In this document: positions 8,520 to 17,539 of the stretch, in pieces
Position numbering within the stretch: position 1 is the stretch's first letter
Layout: every line of letters starts with the position of its first letter
From: JAQGMV01 sp963828715
GTDB taxonomy: Bacteria; Pseudomonadota; Gammaproteobacteria; Burkholderiales; SG8-41
DNA: 64,000 nucleotides
Direction of reading: 5' to 3'
Assembly (NCBI GenBank): GCA_963828715.1
Contig: CAWHFX010000009.1
Location: 248,001-312,000, forward strand
The notes under the pieces: generated by a model
Told to the model about the DNA's origin: nothing
Seen by the model: the letters and a program-made list of their open reading frames with translations, nothing else
Database searches by the model: none
Position numbers and translations under genes: made by a program

Positions 8520-9014
8520 TCACATGCCCGAAAGAAGGTGCTCGCGACCTTGGGATGTTGCTTGCACACGGTGGTTGCGCGGACCGGTAAAGCGGCTGGC
8601 CAGTTGCTGCAGCAGGTGCACTGCGGACTGAATGTCGAGCAGATCCAGGAGAGTCGAGATAAAGAGGTCTGGGTCAACCGGCTTCGCGAAGAAGCCCCTC
8701 GAGTCCGAACGAGGTACGACTTGGGGAAGCGCGGGATCGATCGTGCCCGTCAGGCAGATGACGGGTGTGTTCGGCCTGCTCCGGCCGAGCCGCTCCAGTA
8801 CGTCGAAACCCTCCAGCTGAGAAAGCTGCATATCCAAAACGACACAGTCCGGGACGAACGCCGGCATCGACTCGATCGCGCCGATGAAGTCGCGAGCCGA
8901 CGTGAATCCGTCGGCATGGATACCGTGTGACCAGGCGCAGCGCTGGATAGTCCGGCAGACATCCGGATCGCCGTCCACGACTACAATAGATTGCTTCCTT
9001 AATTCTTGAGTCAT
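8520..9014 (-). CDS. Orphan response-regulator receiver protein
   Basis: A 164-aa receiver protein. Acidic residues Asp14 and Asp16 (VVVDGDPD), phospho-acceptor Asp61 in VLDMQLSQ, Thr89 in LTG and Lys111 in FFAKPVD. About 45 further residues after the receiver (ending REHLLSGM) carry no recognisable DNA-binding domain, so it is probably a truncated FixJ-like regulator or a phosphate-relay protein. It is related to the receiver at 6970-7359 (GREFMTAIE versus ARDFIGAIE, PDCVILDLEL versus PDCVVLDMQL), suggesting duplication around the FNR gene. No cognate kinase is in the window. Confidence 0.85.
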   Translation of the reverse strand: MTQELRKQSIVVVDGDPDVCRTIQRCAWSHGIHADGFTSARDFIGAIESMPAFVPDCVVLDMQLSQLEGFDVLERLGRSRPNTPVICLTGTIDPALPQVVPRSDSRGFFAKPVDPDLFISTLLDLLDIQSAVHLLQQLASRFTGPRNHRVQATSQGREHLLSGM

Positions 9015-9196
9015 TTCAGTGTTCCTCGATAAACGCCCCGGGATGCAACAAACCGCGGGACAAGCCGTCCGGTGTGCCAGGCATTTTCAAGGGTGCGAAG
9101 GTTGAGTCTTCGCGCGCCATTTGTCTTGACCAGCGGCGCCACTTCGTTGACAGTTGATGCCCACTGCGGCTTGCAGCACATCGAGGGCTAAGAACC

Positions 9197-10215
9197 ATGG
9201 CTACGGTGCCCATGATTTCTGTCGCCGCAACGACAGGGCTCCTCGACAGCATCGTTGCGACCGGCGGCGACCCGGATCGCGTCCTGGGTGCCGTCGGACT
9301 GGACCGTTGCGCACTCGCTGAAGCAGACGGCTTTATTCCGGCGTCCAGTTTCAGTCGCATTCTCGAGGAATCGGCGCGAGCGACCGGCGACGCCCTTTTC
9401 GGGCTGCACTTCGCGGAACGGTTCGATCCCAGAGACGTCGGAGCCCTTGCGTATGTCGCGCTCAACTCTCCGACGATCTCCGCCGCGATTGCCAATATCG
9501 TGCGGTATATGCGCATCCACAACCAGGGCGCCACCGTCCGGTTCGATGCAGAAGAAGAGGGCTGGGATGTCTGCGCTACGTGCTGGCCGGCGATGCAGGC
9601 AAGTCACCGCGACAGCACAACGAGTACAGCATGGTGATCGTGCTCAAGGCATTCCGGTCGATGGCCGGTAGCCGCTGGACGCCGCAGGAGATCCAATTTG
9701 CGCACGAGTCACCGGATCAGATCTCCGAGCACATTCGAGTCTTCGGCTGCGTCGTAACGTTCGAGCGCCCGTTCAATGCCATGGTATTCGAACAGCATCT
9801 GATGGAGCGAACCATCGCAGCCGCCGATTCGAGGCTTTATCGGATACTGAAGCAGCATGTTGAACGGGTTCTCAATGAGATCCCGCATAGCAGCGATTTC
9901 GTCGCTGGCGTATCGCGGGCTGTTGCCAAGTCCATGGGAGAAGGCGCTCCGGGCCTTGGACGTGTCGCAGCAGACCTGGCGATGAGCTCACGCACGCTTG
10001 AACGGCGTCTGAAACAACACGGAGTCGTCTTCAAGGATCTTCTGACTGACATTCGCCGCCGGATGGGTATCGAATATCTGGGCAGCGCCGAACATAGCCT
10101 TGCGGACATCGCCTTCCTTCTCGGCTATTCGGAGGTCAGTGCATTCAATCGCGCCTTCAAACGCTGGACCGGTGTGAGTCCGTTGCAATATCGCGCCGGT
10201 AAGCGCGCGGGGTGA
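9197..10215 (+). pseudogene. AraC-family transcriptional regulator, frameshifted
   Basis: Two overlapping frames (9197-9637 and 9580-10215) together make one AraC regulator of the type with an N-terminal arabinose-binding-like domain. The first frame holds GLLDSIVATGGDPDRVL through VRYMRIHNQGATVRFDAEEEGWDV; the second continues YVLAGDAGKSPRQHNEYSM and ends with the double helix-turn-helix (LAMSSRTLERRLKQHGVVF, then IAFLLGYSEVSAFNRAFKRW). The break lies at about 9568-9575: restoring one base after GATGTC gives ...DV-L-RYVLAG and a normal length of about 339 aa. Either the gene is inactive or the assembly has lost a base. Confidence 0.8.
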
Positions 10216-10296
10216 CCGGCGTTCTCCGGCAGCGTTTGTGTCCAAAACGGCATCCCGCCGTAGTCCCGCTGGCATGCCCCGGGACGAAGTAATATC

Positions 10297-11259
10297 TCAA
10301 CTCTCCCTCTGTATCCCCGCCTCCTTCATCACCCGACGCCACTTCTCGACATCACGTTTGAGGACCGCCGCCAATTCCTGCGGCGGGCCGCCGGTAATTT
10401 CCAGCCCCTCCGACGCCGCCCGCTTCTTCACTTCGTCCGTCTGAAGGATGCGCGCGATCTCGGCGTTCAGACGCGACACGATCGCCTGCGACATGCCTTT
10501 CGGGCCCCAGATGCCGTACCAGTGTATGACCTCGAAGCCGGGCAGCGTCTCGCCGATGGTCGGCAGGTCCGGCATCAGAGCCGAACGTGCACGTTGCGTG
10601 CTCGCCAGCGCACGCAGGCGACCGGCCCTGATGTGCGCGAGAATCGGAACCATGCTGACGGTGGTGAGCTGCACTTCGCCGCCGACGAGCGCGATGAGCG
10701 CAGGCCCGGCGCCTTTGTAAGGCACGTGCACGACGTTCGTCTTCGTCTCGAGCTTGAAGAGCTCCATCGCGAAAAACGGCACGCTCCCGGCACCGACAGA
10801 GGCGTAATTGAGCTTGCCGGGATTGCCCCGGGCGTAATCGACGAGTTCCCTCACGCTCTTGACTGGCACGGATGGATGCACCGTGAGAACGAGTCCCGTG
10901 GTACCGATGAGGATGATCGGCTCGATGCCGTCGACCGGGTCGTAGGATGGCGGTGTGTACGCAGACGTCGACGCGTACGTGCTGGCGACGATGACGATCG
11001 TGTAGCCATCCGGCGCCGCGCGGGCGACGAGCTCCGAACCCGTTGTCCCGCCCGCACCTGGCCTGTTATCCACGACGAGCGGCTGACCGAGCGCCTCAGC
11101 GAGCGGCGCGGCGATGCCACGCGCCAGAATGTCGGTGCCGCCGCCCGGCGCGAACGGAACGATGAAGCGTATCGGCTTCGTCGGATACTTCTGCGCATAC
11201 GCGTATGGCAGAAGCATCAGGCACAGGACTGATGCGGCGATCGCGAGTGCGCCTCTCAT
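10297..11259 (-). CDS. Bug/TctC-family substrate-binding protein
   Basis: A 320-aa exported binding protein. Signal peptide MRGALAIAAS to AYAQ, then KYPTKPIRFIVPFAPGGGTD, LVVDNRPGAGGTTG and AAPDGYTI, all standard Bug signatures. ATG 11259 is chosen; a GTG five codons upstream is possible. It follows the VOC-family gene (11299-11736) by 39 bp on the same strand, so the two are probably co-transcribed. Confidence 0.92.
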   Translation of the reverse strand: MRGALAIAASVLCLMLLPYAYAQKYPTKPIRFIVPFAPGGGTDILARGIAAPLAEALGQPLVVDNRPGAGGTTGSELVARAAPDGYTIVIVASTYASTSAYTPPSYDPVDGIEPIILIGTTGLVLTVHPSVPVKSVRELVDYARGNPGKLNYASVGAGSVPFFAMELFKLETKTNVVHVPYKGAGPALIALVGGEVQLTTVSMVPILAHIRAGRLRALASTQRARSALMPDLPTIGETLPGFEVIHWYGIWGPKGMSQAIVSRLNAEIARILQTDEVKKRAASEGLEITGGPPQELAAVLKRDVEKWRRVMKEAGIQRES

Positions 11260-11298
11260 CGGTCCGCCACGCACCGAACGCCCGAGACGGTGTTTACG

Positions 11299-11736
11299 TC
11301 AGGGTTCCAGCCGCCACGAGTTGCGCGCGTGCGCCGCATTCACGATGTCGAACTTCACGCCGTTCGGATCCACGTACTTGCGCTGGTCCTGCGCGCGTGC
11401 TTCCGCTGTGAGCTCGCCCTCCTTCAACTGCCCGCGATTGGCGAAACGCTTCTGGACGTTCTCGTCCTTGTCCGCGTACTGCGCTCCACACTGCTCCGCC
11501 TTCGCAGCGCTCTCGCCGACGTCGTCTGCGATGAAGCCGACGTGATGCAGCCCAAGATGGCCGAGCGCTTCGTGGCTGTTCCTGTTATCGAGAATGGCCA
11601 GGCTGATGACGCCATCCGTAAGCATTACCGAGCTGCTGGATTGGCGCACGCGCTTCATACCGAACGCCTGTTCGTAGAACTTCGCGGTTTCGTCCGTGTC
11701 CGGAACCGCGATCGCAATGTGACGCAGTTTGCCCAT
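11299..11736 (-). CDS. VOC/glyoxalase-fold family protein
   Basis: A 145-aa metal-binding protein of the vicinal-oxygen-chelate superfamily: N-terminal LRHIAIAVPDTDETAKFYEQAFG, central LGLHHVGFIADDV and late YVDPNGVKFDIV. The first histidine, the histidine pair in the second module and the late acid are where VOC enzymes ligate their metal. The spacing resembles methylmalonyl-CoA epimerase-like or lactoylglutathione-lyase-like members. It precedes the Bug gene at 10297-11259 and is divergent from the permease at 11891. Reaction unknown. Confidence 0.85.
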   Translation of the reverse strand: MGKLRHIAIAVPDTDETAKFYEQAFGMKRVRQSSSSVMLTDGVISLAILDNRNSHEALGHLGLHHVGFIADDVGESAAKAEQCGAQYADKDENVQKRFANRGQLKEGELTAEARAQDQRKYVDPNGVKFDIVNAAHARNSWRLEP

Positions 11737-11890
11737 CTTGCTTCCTCCAGGTTGTGTTACGGTTAGCCGCCCGCGCTTGTCGTAAGCGTTATATTATCCC
11801 TCCCGAGCGCTCACACGCGCCCCAGAACCAGTCGCCTCCGAGAAAGCATCGACCGCGCACGCGGGCACACTGCTCGCTCTGCCAAGAATC

Positions 11891-13084
11891 ATGTCGCCTG
11901 ACGAACGAAAATCGCAGCGGGTCGTTGCCGGCGCCGCCGGCCCGCAGCGGCCGCCCGCGGAGAGCGGCGACGAAACGGTCAGGCCGGCTCAGAGGCCGTT
12001 GCCGGTTACCGTGCGACAGGACATCGCGCGCACCATCTTCGCGGTGCTCTTCATCTTCGGTCTGATCGCGGGATGCTTCTGGATTCTGCGCCCGTTTATC
12101 CCCGCCCTGATCTGGGCAACGATGATTGTCGTCTCGACATGGTCACTCATGCTGAACGTCCAGGCGCGCTTCTGGAACCGGCGGTGGATCGCAGTCACCC
12201 TGATGATGAGCGCGCTGGTGCTCGCGTTCGTGATCCCGTTCTGGCTCGCGATCAGTACGCTGGTGGACCATGCAGAACAGATCACGACATGGGCGCAATC
12301 CCTCAGCAGAGCCCATTTGCCGGCATTGCCCGCCTGGATCGAAGGCATTCCGTATGCGGGTCGCAAAATCACGGCGTTCTGGAACGACATCGCGATGACC
12401 GGGCCGAGCGCTGTCACAGCCAAGGTCGAGCCGTACGCGCGCGGCATCGCCCGCTGGTTCGCGGGGCAGGTCGGCGGGTTCGGAATGGTGGCGCTGCAGT
12501 TCATCCTGGCACTCATCCTTGCAGCCGTTATGTACACGTATGGAGAGAGCGCGGCGGCGGGTGTGCGTCTGTTCTTCTGGCGTCTTGCGGGGGCGCGCGG
12601 CGAAGAGGTCGTGGACCTCTCCGGACAGGCGATACGCGGCGTCGCATTCGGCATCGTGGTGACGGCGCTCGTTCAAAGTGTGATGGGTGGCGTGGGCCTC
12701 GCCGTGGTCGGCATCCCGTTCGCGGGCTTGCTCACGGCCGTGATGTTCGTACTCGCGATTGCCCAGATCGGTGCAGCGCCCGTGCTCTTCTGCGCTGTCG
12801 CGTGGATGTACTGGGACGGCGACACGGGTTGGGCAACGGCACTGCTGGTATGGTCGCTCTTCGTCTCGAGCATGGACAACGTGCTGCGACCCATTCTCAT
12901 TCGACGGGGCGGTCACTTACCCCTTCTGCTCGTATTCGCAGGTGTGATCGGCGGTCTTGTCGCATTCGGTCTCATCGGAATTTTCGTCGGACCTCTTGTT
13001 CTCGCCGTGTCGTATCGACTCATCGCCGCATGGGTGCGTGACGGCAGCGATGTCGGACGCGGCGCGCGCGCGCATCCGGAATAA
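11891..13084 (+). CDS. AI-2E family transporter (YdiK-like permease)
   Basis: A 397-aa inner-membrane protein of the AI-2 exporter/PerM family. A basic cytoplasmic N-terminus (about 45 aa) is followed by hydrophobic segments around 48-95 and 105-130, a soluble periplasmic-type loop (about 130-195) and a C-terminal group of helices including the conserved IRGVAFGIVVTALVQ and a long final pair. The family holds AI-2 exporters, Na+/H+ antiporters and many uncharacterised permeases, so the substrate cannot be named. It is divergent from the VOC/Bug pair and stands alone. Confidence 0.88.
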   Translation: MSPDERKSQRVVAGAAGPQRPPAESGDETVRPAQRPLPVTVRQDIARTIFAVLFIFGLIAGCFWILRPFIPALIWATMIVVSTWSLMLNVQARFWNRRWIAVTLMMSALVLAFVIPFWLAISTLVDHAEQITTWAQSLSRAHLPALPAWIEGIPYAGRKITAFWNDIAMTGPSAVTAKVEPYARGIARWFAGQVGGFGMVALQFILALILAAVMYTYGESAAAGVRLFFWRLAGARGEEVVDLSGQAIRGVAFGIVVTALVQSVMGGVGLAVVGIPFAGLLTAVMFVLAIAQIGAAPVLFCAVAWMYWDGDTGWATALLVWSLFVSSMDNVLRPILIRRGGHLPLLLVFAGVIGGLVAFGLIGIFVGPLVLAVSYRLIAAWVRDGSDVGRGARAHPE

Positions 13085-13207
13085 CGTCCCGCAACAGACG
13101 CGCAACACACGCGCGCTGGTTCTCACCATCAGCCACTTGGCTTATGCTTCGCGTAACGTCTCTGCGAATTCGATCGCGTGCAACATCGACGCAACCCGTT
13201 CACGGAA

Positions 13208-13579
13208 ATGAGAGCCCTTCATCGCTGCCTCCTGGTGTCAGGAGCGTGGCTCTGTTCTTCGCGCATGCCTGCCGCGGAACCCGACGTGATCTACCTCTCG
13301 TGTAAGGTGAAGCCCTCGATCGAATACAACGTACGGATCGAGCGACTCGCGGAAGTCATGTGGGTGGACGGAAATCGGCTGAAGCTGAGCGAGACTGAAG
13401 CGGAATTCCGCGCGACCGAGTACTCCGGCGAACCGACCGAACTGAAAGCCGAGTACCGCATCAATCGCACGTCGCTCGCGCTGCAGCGGATTTCGTACGG
13501 CCTCAACGGAGCGCTCGGCAAGCGCGAGGGCGTCTGCAAGGTTGCCGAAAAACCGGCGGTGCCGAAGCCGGTGTTCTGA
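13208..13579 (+). CDS. Small exported hypothetical protein (123 aa)
   Basis: A 123-aa protein starting MRALHRCLLVSGAWLC, a probable signal peptide with cleavage around residue 25 (MPAAE). The mature part is rich in beta-strand-forming segments (VIYLSCKVKPSIEYNV, AEYRINRTSLALQRIS) with two cysteines (SCKV and GVCKVAEK) that could form a disulfide, and ends KPAVPKPVF. It resembles short periplasmic proteins of unknown function in Burkholderiales. Convergent with the GTPase gene that ends at 13615. Confidence 0.6.
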   Translation: MRALHRCLLVSGAWLCSSRMPAAEPDVIYLSCKVKPSIEYNVRIERLAEVMWVDGNRLKLSETEAEFRATEYSGEPTELKAEYRINRTSLALQRISYGLNGALGKREGVCKVAEKPAVPKPVF

Positions 13580-13614
13580 CCTGGAGCCTGGCCGTCTCGC
13601 CGGGCCGACGTTCC

Positions 13615-14619
13615 TCAGACATGTAACTCCACGATGTCGCCGTCGGCGAGCACGTGCTCGCGTCCGACCTGCTGCCCGTCGAATCCCGACTCGCCCCACA
13701 CACGCGCGTAGCGCAGCGTGGCTGCAACGTCTTTGTGAACGAGACGCGCGACAGCGCCAACGGTCTGTCCACGGCGCAATGTGAAAGGCCGCGTCTTGTC
13801 CGGCGCATGGCCGGGCGCTTTCGTATAGACCCGTACCACCCCGAGCGCCCGGAAAAGCCAGGGTCCGAGCGCATCGAGTCCCTGGCCTGTCACGGCCGAT
13901 ACGCACAACGCGGGATAGGCGAGGCCGGTCAACTCGCGAAACGTTTCCAGCTCCGCGGCGATGTCCGTCATCTCATCCGCTTTGTTCGCAAGCAGCAGCG
14001 CCGGAACGCGCAATGCGAACGGATCATCTTCGAGCGGCATTTCCTCCCAGCATCCCGTCAGGGCCACGCGCTTTTCCGCGAGCACGCGATGGACGGCCTG
14101 CACCTGCTCGACGCACGCGGCATCGGAGAGATCCACGACCAGCAGACAGCCATCGACGGTCTGCAGCGTAGCCGCGATCCAGGGTATCGGATGTTCGGGT
14201 GCAATTGCAGGCAGGTCGAGCAGCTCGAAGTGCACGTCCTGATACGGCATCATCCCCGGTTCCGGGAATTGCGTCGTGAACGGATACGGCGCGATATGTG
14301 CATGCGAGCCCGTGAGGTTCACATGCAGCGACGATTTGCCCGTGTTCGGCGGGCCGATCAACGCAAGCTGGGCTGCACCTTCCGGCCGAATGACGATCGC
14401 CGGCCCGTGTCGCGCCGCTCCACCTTTTGCCGGCGTCTCGAGCTCTTCTGACAACTCCTTGATGCGATGTTTGATGTCGGCCTGAAGATGATCGGTTCCT
14501 TTGTGCTTCGGAATCGAGCGCAGCATCTCGCGCAAAAGATCGAGGCGTTCGCGCGGATCTCGCGCTTTGCGATAGGCGGCTTCGGCCGCCTTGTATTCCG
14601 GTGAAAGGTTGGCGGGCAT
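13615..14619 (-). CDS. DRG/Obg-like GTPase with C-terminal TGS domain
   Basis: A 334-aa P-loop GTPase. N-terminal helical region (1-80), P-loop GPPNTGKSS (89-97), switch-I PFTTQ (113-117), G3 DLPAIAP, G4 NKAD (212-215), a G5-like CVSAVTGQG and a final TGS-type ubiquitin-like domain with RRGQTVGAVARLVHKD and LADGDIVELHV. This is the architecture of developmentally-regulated GTP-binding proteins, common in archaea and eukaryotes and patchy in bacteria. It would act on ribosomes or RNA, but this is inferred from the family. ATG 14619 (MPANLSPEYK) is chosen over a start 23 codons upstream. It is not the essential ObgE, which has an Obg glycine-rich N-domain. Confidence 0.82.
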   Translation of the reverse strand: MPANLSPEYKAAEAAYRKARDPRERLDLLREMLRSIPKHKGTDHLQADIKHRIKELSEELETPAKGGAARHGPAIVIRPEGAAQLALIGPPNTGKSSLHVNLTGSHAHIAPYPFTTQFPEPGMMPYQDVHFELLDLPAIAPEHPIPWIAATLQTVDGCLLVVDLSDAACVEQVQAVHRVLAEKRVALTGCWEEMPLEDDPFALRVPALLLANKADEMTDIAAELETFRELTGLAYPALCVSAVTGQGLDALGPWLFRALGVVRVYTKAPGHAPDKTRPFTLRRGQTVGAVARLVHKDVAATLRYARVWGESGFDGQQVGREHVLADGDIVELHV

Positions 14620-14808
14620 GACGCGCTCCAGCGACTCGACCCTTCCGTTCGCCACGCCGGCAGGACGCCCATCTGTGGCGAAGTGCACAGTTTACCGCGC
14701 TGCGCGCCCTCGCTTGTCGTCGAGCGGGTACGTTCGCGCACATCGATGCGCGAGCGCGCGCGCTATGCTGCATTCATCATTGATTGACCTTTCGAATGCG
14801 GAGGCGTC

Positions 14809-14937
14809 ATGAGCGGAATCAGGATTTACGAGGCGTACAAAGGCTGGATCTACGAAGTGTGGTTTCAGGGACGCGTCGTCGTCATCGGATGTCACGCAAC
14901 GCTGGAGGCGGCACAGCGCGCGGCGGCAGCGGCGTAG
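14809..14937 (+). CDS. Small hypothetical protein (42 aa)
   Basis: ATG 14809 follows GCGGAGG with good spacing. The 42-residue product starts MSGIRIYEAYKGWIYEVW, has a hydrophobic centre (RVVVIGCHATLE) and ends in an alanine-rich helix. It looks like a compact beta-hairpin plus helix, and the codon use is normal for the window. Small proteins of this type (a GWIYEVWF-like core) occur next to many Burkholderiales genes without known function. It is divergent from the GTPase gene. Confidence 0.5.
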   Translation: MSGIRIYEAYKGWIYEVWFQGRVVVIGCHATLEAAQRAAAAA

Positions 14938-15112
14938 TTGTTCTTCGTAAGAACGCTCGCGCTGTGGAACTACGGCCATTCATCGTTCGAGACGGCGCTC
15001 TGCCGCGCCTCCGCCGGTCGAACCAGGCCAGGCCGTTGGTGCCGGGGAACGCGAGTGTCTCGACACACGAACGGGATTACACTCTCCTCCAATTTCGTAA
15101 GGAGGAGTCGCA

Positions 15113-16789
15113 GTGGATCCCAAGGAGCATAAGGCCGTCACCACGATCACCGGGGCGCGCGCACTGGTAGACGCGCTGCTGCGCGAAGGTATCGATCACG
15201 TATTCGGGATACCGGGCACGCAGAATCTCGCGATCATCGACGCGCTGCGCGAGACGCCCGAGATCCGCTTCATCCTCACGCGACACGAGCAGGGCGCCGC
15301 CTTCATGGCATACGGCTTCGCCCGTGCGCGACGGCAGCCAGCCGTCGTAACGGCCACCGAAGGACCTGGCGTCACGAATCTCGCGACCGGTATTGCCGCT
15401 GCATACAAGGGCAACGTGCCCGTGATCAGCATCTGCGGCGTGCAGGAGAGCCTCATGTGCGAGCGCGATGCAACGCAGGACATCGACCAGACGACGTTCA
15501 TGCGCCCGCTCACGAAATGGGCGCGCACCATTCCCGCGGCCGACAAGGTCCAGGAATACGTACGCAAGGCATTTCGTGTCGCATTGACCGAGCCGCAGGG
15601 ACCTACGCATATCGACGCGTCCGGCGAAATTCTGCTCGAGCACACGCGCCCCGAGCCGATCGACCCGGCGCGTTACCGCAACACCTCGCTCCCCGCATGC
15701 GACAGCGCTCGGCTCGACGAAGTCGTGGCGTTGCTGTCCCGCGCCGCCCGGCCGGTGTTCGTCGTCGGCCGAGGCGTGATCAGCGAATCTGCAACAGGTG
15801 CGATGGCCGAGCTCGCCGAACGCACCGGTATTCCCGTAGCCGCGCTCCAATATTCGCCGGATGCGTTTCCCACGACGCATCCGCTCGCACTCGGGCCGCT
15901 TGGCCGCAACGGTTTCACGAGTGCGAACTCGACGGTGCCGCAGGCCGATCTCATCATCGCGATCGGCGCCCACATCGACGTGTTCTCGACGATGTTCAAG
16001 TACGGCATCTTCAGCGAGCACGCGAACCTCGTGCATCACAGTGCCGCGCCAGGACAGATCGGGATCGTTTTCCCCGTGACCCTGGGCGTGACCGGCTCCA
16101 CGATGAGCTTCATCAGAGGCCTCATCGAACGCGCAGCGAAGGCGCAACTGCGCAAGGCGTGGGTGGACGTTGCGAAGGCGCGTGCCGATTGCGACGCCGC
16201 TCAGGACGGCGACGTGCGCGCGGAAGCAGAGCCTATACAGTCGCAGTTCGTCGCGCGGGCGATCCGCAAAGCGCTGCCGAAGAACGGGATACTGGTCGTC
16301 GACGCGGGTAACGGCGGCAAACACGTTCGCACCTACTTCCGCAGCTACGAGCCGGGCACGTTCATGTGCATCGACGATTGGGCTTCGGTGGGTGGCTCGC
16401 TGCCGATCGCGCTCGGCGCAAAACTCGGCTGTCCTGACCGTCCCGTCGTCTGCGCTTCCGGTGATATGGGCGCGATGTGCAACATCGGCGAGCTCGAGAC
16501 GGCGGTGCGCGAGAACATCCCGGTCGTGTATGTCGTCTTCAACGATCAGGGACTCGGCAATGAACGCGCGTTCCAGAACGAGCATTTCGGCGGGCGCTTC
16601 TACGCCGTCGATTACCGCAACCCCGACTTCGGCGCTTTGGCGCGCGTGTTCGGAGCGCACGGTGAACAGGTCGCGCGTCCGGCCGATCTGGACGATGCAC
16701 TCCAACGCGCGTTCGCGAGTGGCAAACCGGCCGTGATCGACGTGCTCATCGATCAGAACACGCTCGCACCGGTCGTATACAAGGCTTAG
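15113..16789 (+). CDS. Thiamine-diphosphate-dependent enzyme (acetolactate-synthase-like)
   Basis: A 558-aa ThDP enzyme with the three-domain order of acetolactate synthase/benzoylformate decarboxylase: Pyr domain with the catalytic glutamate in TRHEQGAAFMAYGFAR, a central domain with RPVFVVGRGVISES, and a PP domain with the ThDP/Mg motif beginning SGDMGAMCNIGELE and reaching VFNDQG. Start is the GTG at 15113 preceded by AAGGAGGAG. Such single-subunit relatives near catabolic genes are often decarboxylases or sulfoacetaldehyde/oxalyl-type enzymes; the substrate cannot be read from sequence. A second, distinct ThDP enzyme is at 31083-32762. Confidence 0.88.
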   Translation: MDPKEHKAVTTITGARALVDALLREGIDHVFGIPGTQNLAIIDALRETPEIRFILTRHEQGAAFMAYGFARARRQPAVVTATEGPGVTNLATGIAAAYKGNVPVISICGVQESLMCERDATQDIDQTTFMRPLTKWARTIPAADKVQEYVRKAFRVALTEPQGPTHIDASGEILLEHTRPEPIDPARYRNTSLPACDSARLDEVVALLSRAARPVFVVGRGVISESATGAMAELAERTGIPVAALQYSPDAFPTTHPLALGPLGRNGFTSANSTVPQADLIIAIGAHIDVFSTMFKYGIFSEHANLVHHSAAPGQIGIVFPVTLGVTGSTMSFIRGLIERAAKAQLRKAWVDVAKARADCDAAQDGDVRAEAEPIQSQFVARAIRKALPKNGILVVDAGNGGKHVRTYFRSYEPGTFMCIDDWASVGGSLPIALGAKLGCPDRPVVCASGDMGAMCNIGELETAVRENIPVVYVVFNDQGLGNERAFQNEHFGGRFYAVDYRNPDFGALARVFGAHGEQVARPADLDDALQRAFASGKPAVIDVLIDQNTLAPVVYKA

Positions 16790-16843
16790 GCGGCCGAACG
16801 CAGCGCGGCACGTGTTACCCGACGCCAGCGCCGCTCACGCGCG

Positions 16844-17494
16844 ATGAAGGAGCTGCTGGAACAGGTGCTGGGCCGATTGCCGGGGTATGCCGACGGTTCC
16901 GCGTTTCGCTTGTCTGCCGTTCTGGGCCTCGCTGCAGCAAGCGTGTGGGCGTGGGTAGCCTGGGGCGCGCATCGTCGTGCGCATCGCGTTTCGCAGGCGC
17001 GATACACCCTAGCGCTCGCGCTTTTGACGACACTCGGGCTCGCGGTGCTCGTTCTCATCGTGCCGACGGCATCGATTGTGGAATCGACGCCCGTGCGCGT
17101 CGAAAAGCCGGTGCTGCCGCCGGAGCTCGTCGGACACTGGCGAGCGGTGTCGCAGAATCCGCCGTCGCTCAGCGTCGCCGACTACACCTTCACTGCCAAC
17201 GGCTACTATACCTACGCGCACTCGCTCGTCTCCGTGGAGGGAGACTGCAAGGTGATCCGGAGACGGTCAGGCTGGGGCCGTATCACGCTCCAGGAAAACC
17301 ATATGACACTTGCGCCGCGGGTCAGCAATGCGGGTATGCAAAACGCGTGCAGCGGTGAGAATACGGAGGCGCCCGCTCCGAAGGTCGACGAAACCTATCT
17401 CTATCGGATCGACCGCAGGCCGGACAGCTGGACGCTTTGCCTCGAAGGACGTGAAGCCACGTCGTGCTTCGCGCCGGCGCCGCCGTTGAAGTAA
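16844..17494 (+). CDS. Hypothetical membrane-anchored protein
   Basis: A 216-aa protein with two N-terminal membrane segments (about residues 22-42, SAVLGLAAASVWAWVAW, and 54-76, YTLALALLTTLGLAVLVLIV) and a C-terminal soluble domain of about 130 residues with four cysteines (GDCKV, NACSG, TLCLE, TSCFA) and lipocalin-like strand patterns (LVGHWRAVSQ, YTFTANGYYTY). The soluble domain is probably periplasmic. It ends 45 bp before the TIR/kinase-like gene on the same strand, so the two may be co-expressed; that is only positional evidence. No family recognised. Confidence 0.65.
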   Translation: MKELLEQVLGRLPGYADGSAFRLSAVLGLAAASVWAWVAWGAHRRAHRVSQARYTLALALLTTLGLAVLVLIVPTASIVESTPVRVEKPVLPPELVGHWRAVSQNPPSLSVADYTFTANGYYTYAHSLVSVEGDCKVIRRRSGWGRITLQENHMTLAPRVSNAGMQNACSGENTEAPAPKVDETYLYRIDRRPDSWTLCLEGREATSCFAPAPPLK

Positions 17495-17539
17495 CGGGAG
17501 ACGAGCCAGCCGAAGCGGCGCAACCAGGGGAACCTGACT

